28,609 nucleotides of DNA from assembly GCA_038232515.1 (NCBI GenBank), contig JBBSHS010000028.1, positions 1-28,609 on the forward strand. The letters are read 5' to 3'. The translations under genes were made by a program, and so were the position numbers. The DNA comes from JBBSHS01 sp038232515. Its GTDB lineage: Bacteria > Actinomycetota > Acidimicrobiia > Acidimicrobiales > JAUJNH01. Shown one piece after another: positions 14,519-21,530 of the stretch. The notes beneath the pieces were generated by a model. The model ran no database searches and was not told the DNA's origin. It worked only from the letters and a program-made list of their open reading frames with translations. How positions within the stretch are numbered: the stretch's first letter is position 1; each line of letters begins with the position of its first letter.

Positions 14519-14583
14519 GACCTCCTCGATGCCGTGGCCGGACGCCGGGCGTCTCCGGGCCATGAGCGCGACGGGTGGAGCCC

Positions 14584-15927
14584 ATGAGGACTGCTGTGGT
14601 CGGTGCGGGAGCCAGCGGCCTGTCGTTGGCCCTCCTCCTTGACGGTGACGTCGTCGTGTACGAGGCGTCGGGTCGGGCGGCCGGGCACTGCGCGGCGACG
14701 GTGCGGGACGGTTGGACCTTCGATCGCGGGCCCCACATCATGTTCTCACGCGACCAGGCCGTCCTCGACTTCATGGTCGCCAGCCTCCAGGGCAACGTCC
14801 ACCGGTCACGTCGCAACAACGCCATCTGCATCGACGGGCACTTCGTCAAGTACCCGATCGAGAACGACCTGGCCGGCCTTCCGACCGAGTGGCGGGCCCG
14901 CTGTCTCCTCGACTTCCTGTTCAACGACCACGCCGACATGTCCGAGGCGCCGGCCAATCTTCATGAATGGTTCCTGGGCGTCTTCGGCGCCGGTCTGACC
15001 GACCTCTACTTCAAGCCGTACAACGAAAAGGTGTGGAACGTCCCCCTGGCCGAGCTCTCGATGACCTGGGCCGACCGGATCCCCCGTCCACCGGCCCAGG
15101 ACGTGGTCAAGGGCGCGCTGGGGGTCAGCACCGAGGGGTACGTCCACCAGCTCAACTTCCACTACCCGCTGGTCGGTGGCTATGAGGCCATCCCCGCCGC
15201 CTGGGCTGCCCTTCTCCCCCCCGGTGTGCTGCGCCTCGATACGCCGGTGACGGGGCTGGCCACCACGCCGGATGGCGTCGAGGTCACCAGCGCGGCGGGC
15301 GTGGAGTCCTTCGACCGGGTGGTGTGCACCACTCCCATGCCCGCCTTTCTCTCGCTGGTCGACGATGTCCCCGACACCGTGCGCCACGCCGTCGGATCGC
15401 TCCGGATCAATCCCATCGCCGTCATCACCCTCGGTTTCCGGGGGGTCGACCCACACCGTTTCACGGCGGTCTACTTCCCCGATGCCGACTACCTGGTGAA
15501 CCGGGCCAGCGCGCCCTGCGTCTTCTCCCCCCGTAACGGGCCCCAAGGCTGCTACAGCATCCAGGCCGAGATCACCGCCGCACCCGGTGACCCGGTGGTG
15601 CACCGTAGCGACGACGACCTCATCGAATACGTGCTGACGGGGTTCATCGAGAACGACGTCGTCCGTCCCGACCATCCCCTCGTCTTCGCCGACGTCCAGC
15701 GCTACGACAACGCCTACGTGGTCTACACCGTCGGCTACGAGCGCCACGTCGAGACGGTGAAAACCTGGGCCAGGTCGAGGGGCGTGCACCTCCACGGCCG
15801 CTTCGGTGCGTTCGAGTACCTGAACGTCGACGGTTGCGTGATCAGCTCGCTGGCCCTGGCCGCCGAGCTCAACGGGCGCCCGACGTCGCTGGCTGAGATC
15901 CACCTGCCGGAACCGGCCGATGGCTGA
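14584..15927 (+). CDS. UDP-galactopyranose-mutase/protoporphyrinogen-oxidase-like flavoprotein
   Basis: A 447-residue FAD-dependent protein of the NAD(P)-binding/amine-oxidoreductase fold. The N-terminal VVGAGASG carries GxGxxG at 7-12, a DRGPHIMF segment follows, and KPYNEKVW followed by NVP near 142-152 is a motif shared with the flavoprotein at 18563-20023. The YLNVDGCV stretch near the C-terminus resembles the FAD-binding end of UGM-like proteins. It could catalyse sugar ring contraction or a sugar oxidation; the substrate is unknown. I chose the ATG at 14584, which begins directly on the Rossmann strand; a GTG at 14575 would add three residues. The stop overlaps the next gene by 8 nt. 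Confidence 0.75.
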   Translation: MRTAVVGAGASGLSLALLLDGDVVVYEASGRAAGHCAATVRDGWTFDRGPHIMFSRDQAVLDFMVASLQGNVHRSRRNNAICIDGHFVKYPIENDLAGLPTEWRARCLLDFLFNDHADMSEAPANLHEWFLGVFGAGLTDLYFKPYNEKVWNVPLAELSMTWADRIPRPPAQDVVKGALGVSTEGYVHQLNFHYPLVGGYEAIPAAWAALLPPGVLRLDTPVTGLATTPDGVEVTSAAGVESFDRVVCTTPMPAFLSLVDDVPDTVRHAVGSLRINPIAVITLGFRGVDPHRFTAVYFPDADYLVNRASAPCVFSPRNGPQGCYSIQAEITAAPGDPVVHRSDDDLIEYVLTGFIENDVVRPDHPLVFADVQRYDNAYVVYTVGYERHVETVKTWARSRGVHLHGRFGAFEYLNVDGCVISSLALAAELNGRPTSLAEIHLPEPADG

Positions 15928-16633
15928 CATGCGACCGGTCGGCTCGCCACAGTACGACGACGTAGCCGTCGTGATGATCACCAGGAACGAGGAGGAAGCC
16001 ATCGCCAAGGTGATCGACGATGCCCGGGCGGCACTGCCCGGAGCAGAGGTCATCGTGGTCGACGGGTCGACCGACACCACACCGCAGATCGCCGTCGCTC
16101 ACGGCGCACGGGTCATCCGCGAGCCGGGCGGAGGCCCGGCCCCGGCGCTGCTGTGCGCCCTCACCGCATCCGACCGACCGATCGTCGTCACCGTGGACGC
16201 CGACGACACCTACCCGCCGGAGATCTTTGCCGACCTGGTCGATCGCGTCCGTGGTGGCGACGACGTGGCCGGCACCGATCGGCTGGGCCGACGTCCCCCC
16301 GACACCATGCCCTTGCCGAACTGGCTCGCCAACGTCGCCTTCGGCCTCATCGGCAGTGCCCGGGCCCGACGTCGGTTACGCGACCTCCACTCCGGCCAGC
16401 GGGCCTACCGGCGAGAGGTGCTCGACCGCTTCGTCTGGGACACGACGGGGCTGGCCTTTCCCGTCGACCTGCTCTTGTGGCCTGGTTGTGCCCACTGCCG
16501 GATCAGCGAGGTGGTGATCCCCTACCGTGACCGGATCGGCGACACGACCTTGTCCAGGTGGCCCAGCGGCAGGCAGACGCTCCGCCGGCTCTTCCGATCT
16601 CTCAAGCCGGTCCGCGCCGTTCGTCCCCGCTGA
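15920..16633 (+). CDS. Family 2 glycosyltransferase, polyprenyl-phosphate mannose synthase-like
   Basis: A 237-residue GT-A protein. ITRNEEEAI at about 20-28, VVDGSTD at 46-52 and the metal-binding DADDTYPP at 93-100 are typical of GT2 enzymes related to dolichol-phosphate mannose synthase. No C-terminal membrane segments follow, so it should be peripheral. It overlaps the flavoprotein stop by 8 nt, so the two are probably co-translated. A second ATG at 15929 is possible. It likely charges a polyprenyl phosphate with a nucleotide-activated sugar, and the GDP-sugars made nearby are plausible donors; donor and acceptor are not evident from the sequence. Confidence 0.82.
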   Translation: MADMRPVGSPQYDDVAVVMITRNEEEAIAKVIDDARAALPGAEVIVVDGSTDTTPQIAVAHGARVIREPGGGPAPALLCALTASDRPIVVTVDADDTYPPEIFADLVDRVRGGDDVAGTDRLGRRPPDTMPLPNWLANVAFGLIGSARARRRLRDLHSGQRAYRREVLDRFVWDTTGLAFPVDLLLWPGCAHCRISEVVIPYRDRIGDTTLSRWPSGRQTLRRLFRSLKPVRAVRPR

Positions 16634-16699
16634 CGGCGTCCGTGCTCTTTACGGCGCGTTGACGACCGAGGGCCCGGTTTCAGGCCCGGGGATCACGGT

Positions 16700-16705
16700 T
16701 AGCTT
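16700..16705 (+). promoter_or_regulatory. Candidate -10 for a leaderless hldE transcript
   Basis: TAGCTT ends 8 nt before the GTG at 16714, in the 80-bp gap after the GT2 gene. A weak GTTTCA lies 17 nt upstream. No Shine-Dalgarno is visible before the GTG, which fits a leaderless start. Confidence 0.45.
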
Positions 16706-16713
16706 GTCGGATC

Positions 16714-18225
16714 GTGGATGCCGCGGGCCGGGCGGTCGACCTCATTCTGCGCTTCGGGGACGCCCGGGTCTTCGTGGTCGGTGACCTGCTCCTCGACGTG
16801 CAGCTCTGCGGCGAGGTGGAGCGGATCTCCCCGGAAGCTCCGGTCCCCGTGCTGCGCCAGCGCGGTTCGAGCTCGGCGTTGGGTGGCGCCGGCAACGTGG
16901 CCGCCAACGTGGCGTCGCTGGGGGGCCAGGCCGTACTCGCCGGTCGCCTGGGCCTGGACTTCGAGGCCGACACCTTTGTCGAACTGGCCACCAGTCGGGG
17001 CATCGGCACCGGGCACGTCATCCGCTCGGCCGGCGCACCGACCACCCGCAAGACGCGCGTGGTGGCCGGGAACCAACAACTGTTGCGCATCGACCGCGAA
17101 GACTTTGTCCCCCTCGACGACTCCGAGGCGGCGGGGCTCGTCGCCGGTTTCGAGCGTTTCGCCGACGGTGGTGGCCATGCCTGTCTCGTCCTGTCTGACT
17201 ACGCCAAGGGTGTGCTCGACCGCCGGATCACCGGCTCGCTCATCGCCACCGCCAAACGCCGCGGGGTGCCCGTCGTAACCGACCCGAAGGCACGCGACCT
17301 GAGCCTTTACCGCGGCACGACGGTGATCAAGCCCAACCTCCACGAGGGCCGGGCCCTCCTCGTGCACCTCGGCCGGGGCCATGAGGTCGGCACCGGCCCT
17401 CCTGGGCCGACCGAGGTCGACGCCATCTGCGATGCCGTCTTGGGCGCCGCAGCCGCGGACAACGTGGTGCTCAGCCTGTCGGCCGCAGGGGTGGTGGCCA
17501 AGGGCGGCGACTTGGACGGCACCCGGGCCACGGCGTCGACCGTGGTGGAGGTGGCCGATGTGTCGGGAGCGGGCGACACCATGGTGGCGGTGCTGGCGCT
17601 CGGCTGCGCCCTGGGTGGTCCTCTGCCCGTGCTCGTCGACCTGGCCAACTTGGCCGCGGGCTGGGCCTGCGGCCGCCTGGGCACGGTGTCGATGGAGGCC
17701 AGCGACCTTCTGGCTGCTTGGAAGCGCGGCACCGAGGGCCTGCGGCCCGAGAAGATCGTGGGCGAGGACGAGCTCAAGCGGCTGTCGTCGTTGCTGTGGC
17801 GCGAAGGGCGCAGGATCGTGTTCACCAACGGCTGCTTCGACCTCCTGCACGCCGGCCACCTCCACCTGCTCCAACAGGCCCGTCGCCTCGGCGACGTCGT
17901 CGTCGTGGGCGTGAACGCGGACGCCAGTGTGCACAGGCTCAAAGGCCCGGGCCGGCCGCTGCAGACGGTCGAGGACCGAATGGCCGTCCTGGCCGGTCTG
18001 GCCGCCGTGGACTTCGTGGTGTCCTTCGAAGAGGACACGCCGGCCCGGCTCGTCGATCTCATCCGTCCGCACGTATTGGTCAAGGGAGCCGACTACGCCC
18101 CCGGTCAGGTGGTTGGCGGCACAGCCGCATCGGCCTGGGGCGGGCGGGTGGAGATCGTGCCTCTGCTGTCGGGCCTGTCCACGACGGCGCTCGTCGAGGC
18201 GGGGCGGCGCCGTGCCCATCGGTGA
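16714..18225 (+). CDS. hldE: Bifunctional heptose-7-phosphate kinase / heptose-1-phosphate adenylyltransferase
   Basis: A 503-residue fusion. The first about 330 residues form a PfkB-type kinase: GGAGNVAANVASLGG at 57-71, SDYAKGVL at 161-168, KPNLHE at 206-211 and the anion hole DVSGAGDT at 282-289. From about 350, a cytidylyltransferase-like domain begins, with TNGCFDLLHAGH at 371-382 carrying HxGH and KGADY near 455. HldE makes heptose-beta-1,7-bisphosphate and later ADP-heptose, with GmhB acting between. The pathway is best known from Gram-negative LPS inner core, so its presence beside hddA/hddC in an apparent actinobacterium is notable. No HldD epimerase was recognised here. The GTG at 16714 is supported by the adjacent -10. 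Confidence 0.93.
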   Translation: MDAAGRAVDLILRFGDARVFVVGDLLLDVQLCGEVERISPEAPVPVLRQRGSSSALGGAGNVAANVASLGGQAVLAGRLGLDFEADTFVELATSRGIGTGHVIRSAGAPTTRKTRVVAGNQQLLRIDREDFVPLDDSEAAGLVAGFERFADGGGHACLVLSDYAKGVLDRRITGSLIATAKRRGVPVVTDPKARDLSLYRGTTVIKPNLHEGRALLVHLGRGHEVGTGPPGPTEVDAICDAVLGAAAADNVVLSLSAAGVVAKGGDLDGTRATASTVVEVADVSGAGDTMVAVLALGCALGGPLPVLVDLANLAAGWACGRLGTVSMEASDLLAAWKRGTEGLRPEKIVGEDELKRLSSLLWREGRRIVFTNGCFDLLHAGHLHLLQQARRLGDVVVVGVNADASVHRLKGPGRPLQTVEDRMAVLAGLAAVDFVVSFEEDTPARLVDLIRPHVLVKGADYAPGQVVGGTAASAWGGRVEIVPLLSGLSTTALVEAGRRRAHR

Positions 18226-18306
18226 GGCGACGCTGGGCCGAGGGCGCGGGTTGCGGGCCGGACAGTCGGCGGCGGATGGATTAGATGGTGCCGGGGCGCC
18301 GATGCC

Positions 18307-18323
18307 CAGGCGCTTGGCGCCTG
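18307..18323 (+). terminator. Compact hairpin downstream of hldE
   Basis: CAGGCGC-TTG-GCGCCTG is a perfect 7-bp stem with a 3-nt loop, about 80 nt after the hldE stop. There is no T-run. It could end the hldE transcript; the stem is symmetric and could act on either strand. Confidence 0.45.
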
Positions 18324-18341
18324 ACAACCGACACGATTGAG

Positions 18342-18489
18342 TCAAGTCCGCGCCGCGCCGACAAGGCCAGTGATGGCCGCTTGGAGTTTGTCGAGCTGAC
18401 GGCGTAGCGCCTTGGAGGCTGCGTCGGGTTCGCGATGACGGTCAGCCCACGAACGCAGGATCCCCGCCGTAGGTGCGGGTGGGGAACAT
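18342..18489 (-). pseudogene. Possible decayed small ORF with a frameshift
   Basis: On the minus strand an ATG at 18489 opens a short frame (MFPTRTYGG...) that stops early. The overlapping frame continues as ILRSWADRHREPDAASKALR and then a Gln/Leu/Ala-rich helix to a stop at 18342. One base change in the run of G near 18463 would join them into about 49 residues. Third-position GC is clearly lower than in neighbouring genes. I do not recognise a family; it may be a remnant of transferred DNA or chance. Confidence 0.2.
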
Positions 18490-18547
18490 CGCCGCTAGTA
18501 GACCGAAGGGTGACCTGACCGCTCGTCGGGCGGGGACGAAGCCCCGG

Positions 18548-18553
18548 TAGACT
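18548..18553 (+). promoter_or_regulatory. Candidate -10 for a leaderless flavoprotein transcript
   Basis: TAGACT ends 9 nt before the ATG at 18563. No Shine-Dalgarno and no good -35 are visible. The spacing matches that seen before hldE and gmd. Confidence 0.5.
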
Positions 18554-18562
18554 GGGCGGACG

Positions 18563-20023
18563 ATGCCTGAGCACGACGAACCGCCCGCCGCTCACGAGGT
18601 TGTCATCATCGGAGCCGGTCCGGCCGGGCTCACGGCCGCCTACGAGCTCGGCAAGAAGGGCGTCACGTCCACCGTTCTCGAGGCCGACACCGTGGTTGGC
18701 GGCATCAGCCGGACCGCCGAACGAGACGGTTGGCGCTTCGACATCGGCGGCCACCGCTTCTTCACCAAGGTGCAGCGGGTCGAGGCGCTTTGGCACGAGA
18801 TCCTGCCCGACGAGGACTTTCTGCTCCGGCCCCGCATGAGCCGGATCTACTACAACGGGAAGTTCTTCGACTATCCGCTGAAGGCCATGAACGCACTCAA
18901 GGGCCTCGGCGTAATCGAGGCCTTCCGATGCGTGTTGTCCTACGTGTGGGCCCGCATCCGGCCGCCCGCCGACCAGACCAACTTCGAGGGCTGGACGGTC
19001 AGCCGCTTCGGATGGCGCCTGTACCGGATCTTTTTCAAGACCTACACCGAGAAGCTCTGGGGTGTCCCGGCCGACCAGATCCAGGCCGACTGGGCGGCCC
19101 AGCGCATCAAGAACCTCAACCTCGTCAACGCCATCGTCAATGCTCTGCTCCCCAGTCGCAACCAGAAAGACATCACGTCGCTGATCGAGGAGTTCCAGTA
19201 CCCCAAGTACGGCCCCGGCATGATGTGGGAGCGCTGCGCCGAGCTGGTCCAGGGCCAGGGCTCCAAGATCGTCTTCGACACCAAGGTGGACAGCATCCGC
19301 CACGAGGGCGGCCGGGCGCTGGCCGTGGTCGGCACCCACCAAGGAGCGTCGACGGAGTACCCCTGCACGGCGGTGGTGTCCTCGATGCCCATCACGTCAC
19401 TGCTCAAGGCCATGGACCCGCCCGTGCCCGCCGGGGTGGCAGAGGCGGCGGACGGCCTTTCCTACCGCGACTTTCTCACCATCGCCCTGGTCATGCCCGA
19501 GGACCTCGGCTTCCCGGACAACTGGATCTACGTACACGATCCGACCGTGGGACTGGGCCGCATCCAGAATTTCGGCTCGTGGTCGCCCTACCTGGTCAAG
19601 GAGGGGCGGACCTGCCTGGGCCTGGAGTACTTCGTCACCGAAGGCGACGAGCTGTGGACGTCGACCGACGAGGCGCTGGTCGAGCTGGGCAAGCGGGAGC
19701 TCCACGACCTCGGTCTGCTGGCGGACCAGTCGAAGGTCGAGGCCGGCTTTGTGGTGCGGATGCCCAAGGCGTACCCCATGTACGACGCCACCTACAAGGC
19801 CAATGTCCAGACCCTGCGGGACTGGTTGGCCGAGAACGCGCCCAACGTCTACCCGGTCGGGCGCAATGGGATGCACAAGTACAACAACCAGGACCACTCG
19901 ATGCTCACGGCCATGCTCAGCGTCGAGAACATCCTCGGGGCCCACAACGACGTGTGGTCGGTCAATGTCGAGAAGGACTACCACGAGGAGGTGAGTTCCA
20001 CCGACGTGGCCTCCAAGCCATGA
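18563..20023 (+). CDS. FAD-dependent oxidoreductase, UGM/protoporphyrinogen-oxidase-like
   Basis: A 486-residue flavoprotein. VVIIGAGPAGLTAAYEL (13-29) is the dinucleotide fold, with GAGPAG at 17-22. DIGGHRFF, FKTYTEKLW followed by GVP, and GRNGMHKYNNQDHSM near the C-terminus, which should contact FAD, are characteristic of NAD(P)/FAD-dependent oxidoreductases annotated near bacterial glycan genes. The EKxWxVP motif is shared with the protein at 14584-15927, so the two are probably distant paralogues. It may rearrange or oxidise a nucleotide- or lipid-linked sugar; no substrate can be named. The ATG at 18563 sits behind a -10 box. The reductase gene follows with a 25-bp gap. Confidence 0.78.
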   Translation: MPEHDEPPAAHEVVIIGAGPAGLTAAYELGKKGVTSTVLEADTVVGGISRTAERDGWRFDIGGHRFFTKVQRVEALWHEILPDEDFLLRPRMSRIYYNGKFFDYPLKAMNALKGLGVIEAFRCVLSYVWARIRPPADQTNFEGWTVSRFGWRLYRIFFKTYTEKLWGVPADQIQADWAAQRIKNLNLVNAIVNALLPSRNQKDITSLIEEFQYPKYGPGMMWERCAELVQGQGSKIVFDTKVDSIRHEGGRALAVVGTHQGASTEYPCTAVVSSMPITSLLKAMDPPVPAGVAEAADGLSYRDFLTIALVMPEDLGFPDNWIYVHDPTVGLGRIQNFGSWSPYLVKEGRTCLGLEYFVTEGDELWTSTDEALVELGKRELHDLGLLADQSKVEAGFVVRMPKAYPMYDATYKANVQTLRDWLAENAPNVYPVGRNGMHKYNNQDHSMLTAMLSVENILGAHNDVWSVNVEKDYHEEVSSTDVASKP

Positions 20024-20048
20024 CGCCAAGGTGACAGGATCTGGCCCG

Positions 20049-20945
20049 GTGCGGGCCTTCGTCACCGGCGCCCACGGCTTCGTGGGCAGCCATCTGGTCA
20101 ACCATCTCCGGTGTTGCGGTGACGACGTGGCCGTACTGCCCGAGGGCGTCGACATCTGTGACGTCGACACCGTCACCCATGCCCTGCAGGCGGCGGCTCC
20201 TCATGTGGTGTACCACCTGGCCGGGTGGGCCCACGTCGGCGAGTCCTGGCGCCATGCCGTCGAGGTGCACCGAGTCAACGTGGTGGGCACGGCCGCCCTG
20301 CTGGCCGCCGTCCAGTCCACCGGCGGGTCGCCCCGCACGCTGGTCGTGGGGTCGGCCGACGCCTACGGGCCACCCGAGGTCGACGGCCTGCCGCTGGCCG
20401 AGGCCGACCCGTTGCGGCCGGTGTCGCCCTACGGCGCGTCCAAGGCGGCCGCCGAGGTGATCGCAACGCAGGTGTGGCGCTCGTCCGGCCTGCCGGTGGT
20501 GCTAACCAGGTCCTTCAACCACACCGGACCGGGTCAGTCGCCGACCTTCCTCGTCCCGGCTCTGGCCCGTCGTATCGCCGAGGCCAGCGTCGACCCGGAC
20601 AGCGGCGATGTCGCCGTCGGCAACCTCGGCGCTCGCCGTGACCTGCTCGACGTCGAGGACGTGGCCCGGGCCTACCGCCTGCTGGCCGTCCGCGGCGAGG
20701 CGGGTGTCGCCTACAACGTCTGTTCGGGCACGGCCGTGGCCGTGGTCGACATCGCCCACCGGCTCCTGACCATGGCCGGCGGGGATCTCCGGCTTGTCCA
20801 GGACCCGGCCCTCATGAGGCCCGTCGACGTCCCGGTCCTGGTGGGGGACAACAGCCGGCTGCGGGCGCTGGGCTGGGTTCGCCGCGTGGCCCTGGACCAG
20901 ACGCTGCGCCGGGTGCTCGACGCCGCGTTGGCCGTCGCGTCCTGA
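20049..20945 (+). CDS. rmd: GDP-4-keto-6-deoxy-D-mannose reductase-like SDR
   Basis: An extended SDR of 298 residues. GAHGFVGS at 7-14, HLAGWAHVG at 57-65, a GSADAYG segment with the catalytic Ser at 102, and SPYGASK with Tyr128 and Lys132 are visible. The run SFNHTGPGQSPTFLVP at 155-170 is very typical of Rmd-type reductases, which reduce the Gmd product to GDP-D-rhamnose. With Gmd in the same window this completes such a route; the same fold also reduces 4-keto-6-deoxy-heptose in GDP-6-deoxy-heptose pathways. The GTG at 20049 is preferred because AGGA lies 9 nt upstream and the protein then begins MRAFVTG; an in-frame GTG at 20031 would add six residues. Confidence 0.8.
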   Translation: MRAFVTGAHGFVGSHLVNHLRCCGDDVAVLPEGVDICDVDTVTHALQAAAPHVVYHLAGWAHVGESWRHAVEVHRVNVVGTAALLAAVQSTGGSPRTLVVGSADAYGPPEVDGLPLAEADPLRPVSPYGASKAAAEVIATQVWRSSGLPVVLTRSFNHTGPGQSPTFLVPALARRIAEASVDPDSGDVAVGNLGARRDLLDVEDVARAYRLLAVRGEAGVAYNVCSGTAVAVVDIAHRLLTMAGGDLRLVQDPALMRPVDVPVLVGDNSRLRALGWVRRVALDQTLRRVLDAALAVAS

Positions 20946-20961
20946 GCTCAGGACCCGTCGT

Positions 20962-21372
20962 TCAGGCGGCGTTGCCGAGAAGAGACCGCAGCTGGTCGCC
21001 GGCGTCCCTGGTGGCCTGGCGGGCCTGCCTGACCAGCCCCTGCACCTGCTCGGGGAGCCGGGCCTCGATCTCGTCGAGGCGGGACTCGACCTCCTGGGCG
21101 ACGGGCCCCAGCCGGCCGTCGGCATCCCTGGCCAGTCGGTGGAGCTGGTTCTGCGTGACCTGGAGCTGGGCCTCGAAGGTGCCGCACGCCTCCTCCACCT
21201 GCGCCTCGACGACGCGGAGCACGTCGGCCACCTGGGCCTGCACCCGGGCGCTCTCGCCATCCAGCTGCCTGGTCAGGTCGTTGCGGGCCACCTGCGCCTT
21301 CTGGAAGGCGATGACGCCCATGCCGATGGTGACGTAGGCCGCGTCCTTCAGGGCCCTGGTGACTTCGGTCAT
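20962..21372 (-). CDS. Small helical/coiled-coil protein of unknown function
   Basis: A 136-residue protein. After a short polar start, a hydrophobic stretch at about 12-23 (AYVTIGMGVIAF) could touch or span a membrane. The rest is long amphipathic helix rich in Gln, Glu, Arg, Ala and Val, with a heptad-like pattern reminiscent of phasin or apolipoprotein-type proteins. I do not recognise a named family. The ATG at 21372 has GGAG 11 nt upstream and lies about 60 nt after the predicted transcription start of a strong promoter; an in-frame ATG pair at 21441-21444 lies inside the -10 box and cannot be used from that promoter. The stop is 16 bp from the convergent reductase end. It diverges from the large glycosyltransferase gene. 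Confidence 0.65.
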   Translation of the reverse strand: MTEVTRALKDAAYVTIGMGVIAFQKAQVARNDLTRQLDGESARVQAQVADVLRVVEAQVEEACGTFEAQLQVTQNQLHRLARDADGRLGPVAQEVESRLDEIEARLPEQVQGLVRQARQATRDAGDQLRSLLGNAA

Positions 21373-21387
21373 GGGTGGCTCGTCTCC

Positions 21388-21423
21388 GTCTTCGGTGGCG
21401 TCTTCGGTGGCGTCCTCGGTGGT
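21388..21423 (-). repeat. Three 12-bp direct repeats in the leader of the small coiled-coil gene
   Basis: On the plus strand the unit GTCTTCGGTGGC occurs at 21388-21399 and 21400-21411, with a third copy differing at two positions at 21412-21423. They lie between the predicted transcription start and the ATG at 21372. Read in frame on the minus strand they would encode repeated Thr-Glu-Asp-Ala if translation began further upstream. Confidence 0.65.
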
Positions 21424-21431
21424 CCGCCTGT

Positions 21432-21472
21432 GCGCTTGCATCATACTGTTTGTCGCTAACCTTTGCAAGCGC
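21432..21472 (-). promoter_or_regulatory. Near-consensus promoter inside a 9-bp inverted repeat
   Basis: On the minus strand TTGCAA (21468-21463), a 17-nt spacer and TATGAT (21445-21440) form a near-consensus housekeeping sigma-factor promoter driving the small coiled-coil gene. A perfect 9-bp inverted repeat, GCGCTTGCA at 21432-21440 and TGCAAGCGC at 21464-21472, brackets it: one arm covers the -35, the other abuts the -10. Arm centres are 32 bp apart, close to three helical turns, which fits a dimeric or cooperative regulator. The regulator is unknown. Confidence 0.65.
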
Positions 21473-21513
21473 CGGGCGGGTGGCCCATACCCGACGGGGG
21501 CCGAGCCGGCGTC

Positions 21514-21519
21514 TAGCCT
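21514..21519 (+). promoter_or_regulatory. Candidate -10 for the large glycosyltransferase gene
   Basis: TAGCCT ends 11 nt before the ATG at 21531, with CCGACG 17 nt upstream as a partial -35. The implied leader is only a few nucleotides or absent. It diverges from the promoter at 21440-21468. Confidence 0.45.
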
Positions 21520-21530
21520 CGAAACCTCGT

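Larger units (their letters stand above)
18226..18562. other. 337-bp intergenic region between hldE and the flavoprotein gene
   Basis: No intact gene is visible. It holds a hairpin at 18307-18323, a possible decayed minus-strand ORF at 18342-18489 and the -10 box of the next gene. Base composition in the middle is less GC-rich than the flanking genes by eye, which fits older inserted or non-coding DNA. Confidence 0.6.

Noticed and set aside
14806..16080. A 424-codon minus-strand frame opposite the flavoprotein gene
   Set aside because: It is antisense to a conserved flavoprotein and lacks recognisable motifs; stop codons are rare in this frame only because of high GC.
16659..16664. TTGACG as a -35 box for hldE
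   Set aside because: No -10-like hexamer lies 16-18 nt downstream; the TAGCTT box at 16700 is 35 nt away.
21441..21446. ATG pair as the start of the small coiled-coil gene
   Set aside because: These ATGs overlap the -10 box TATGAT of the predicted promoter, so they could not be on that transcript; the ATG at 21372 is better placed.
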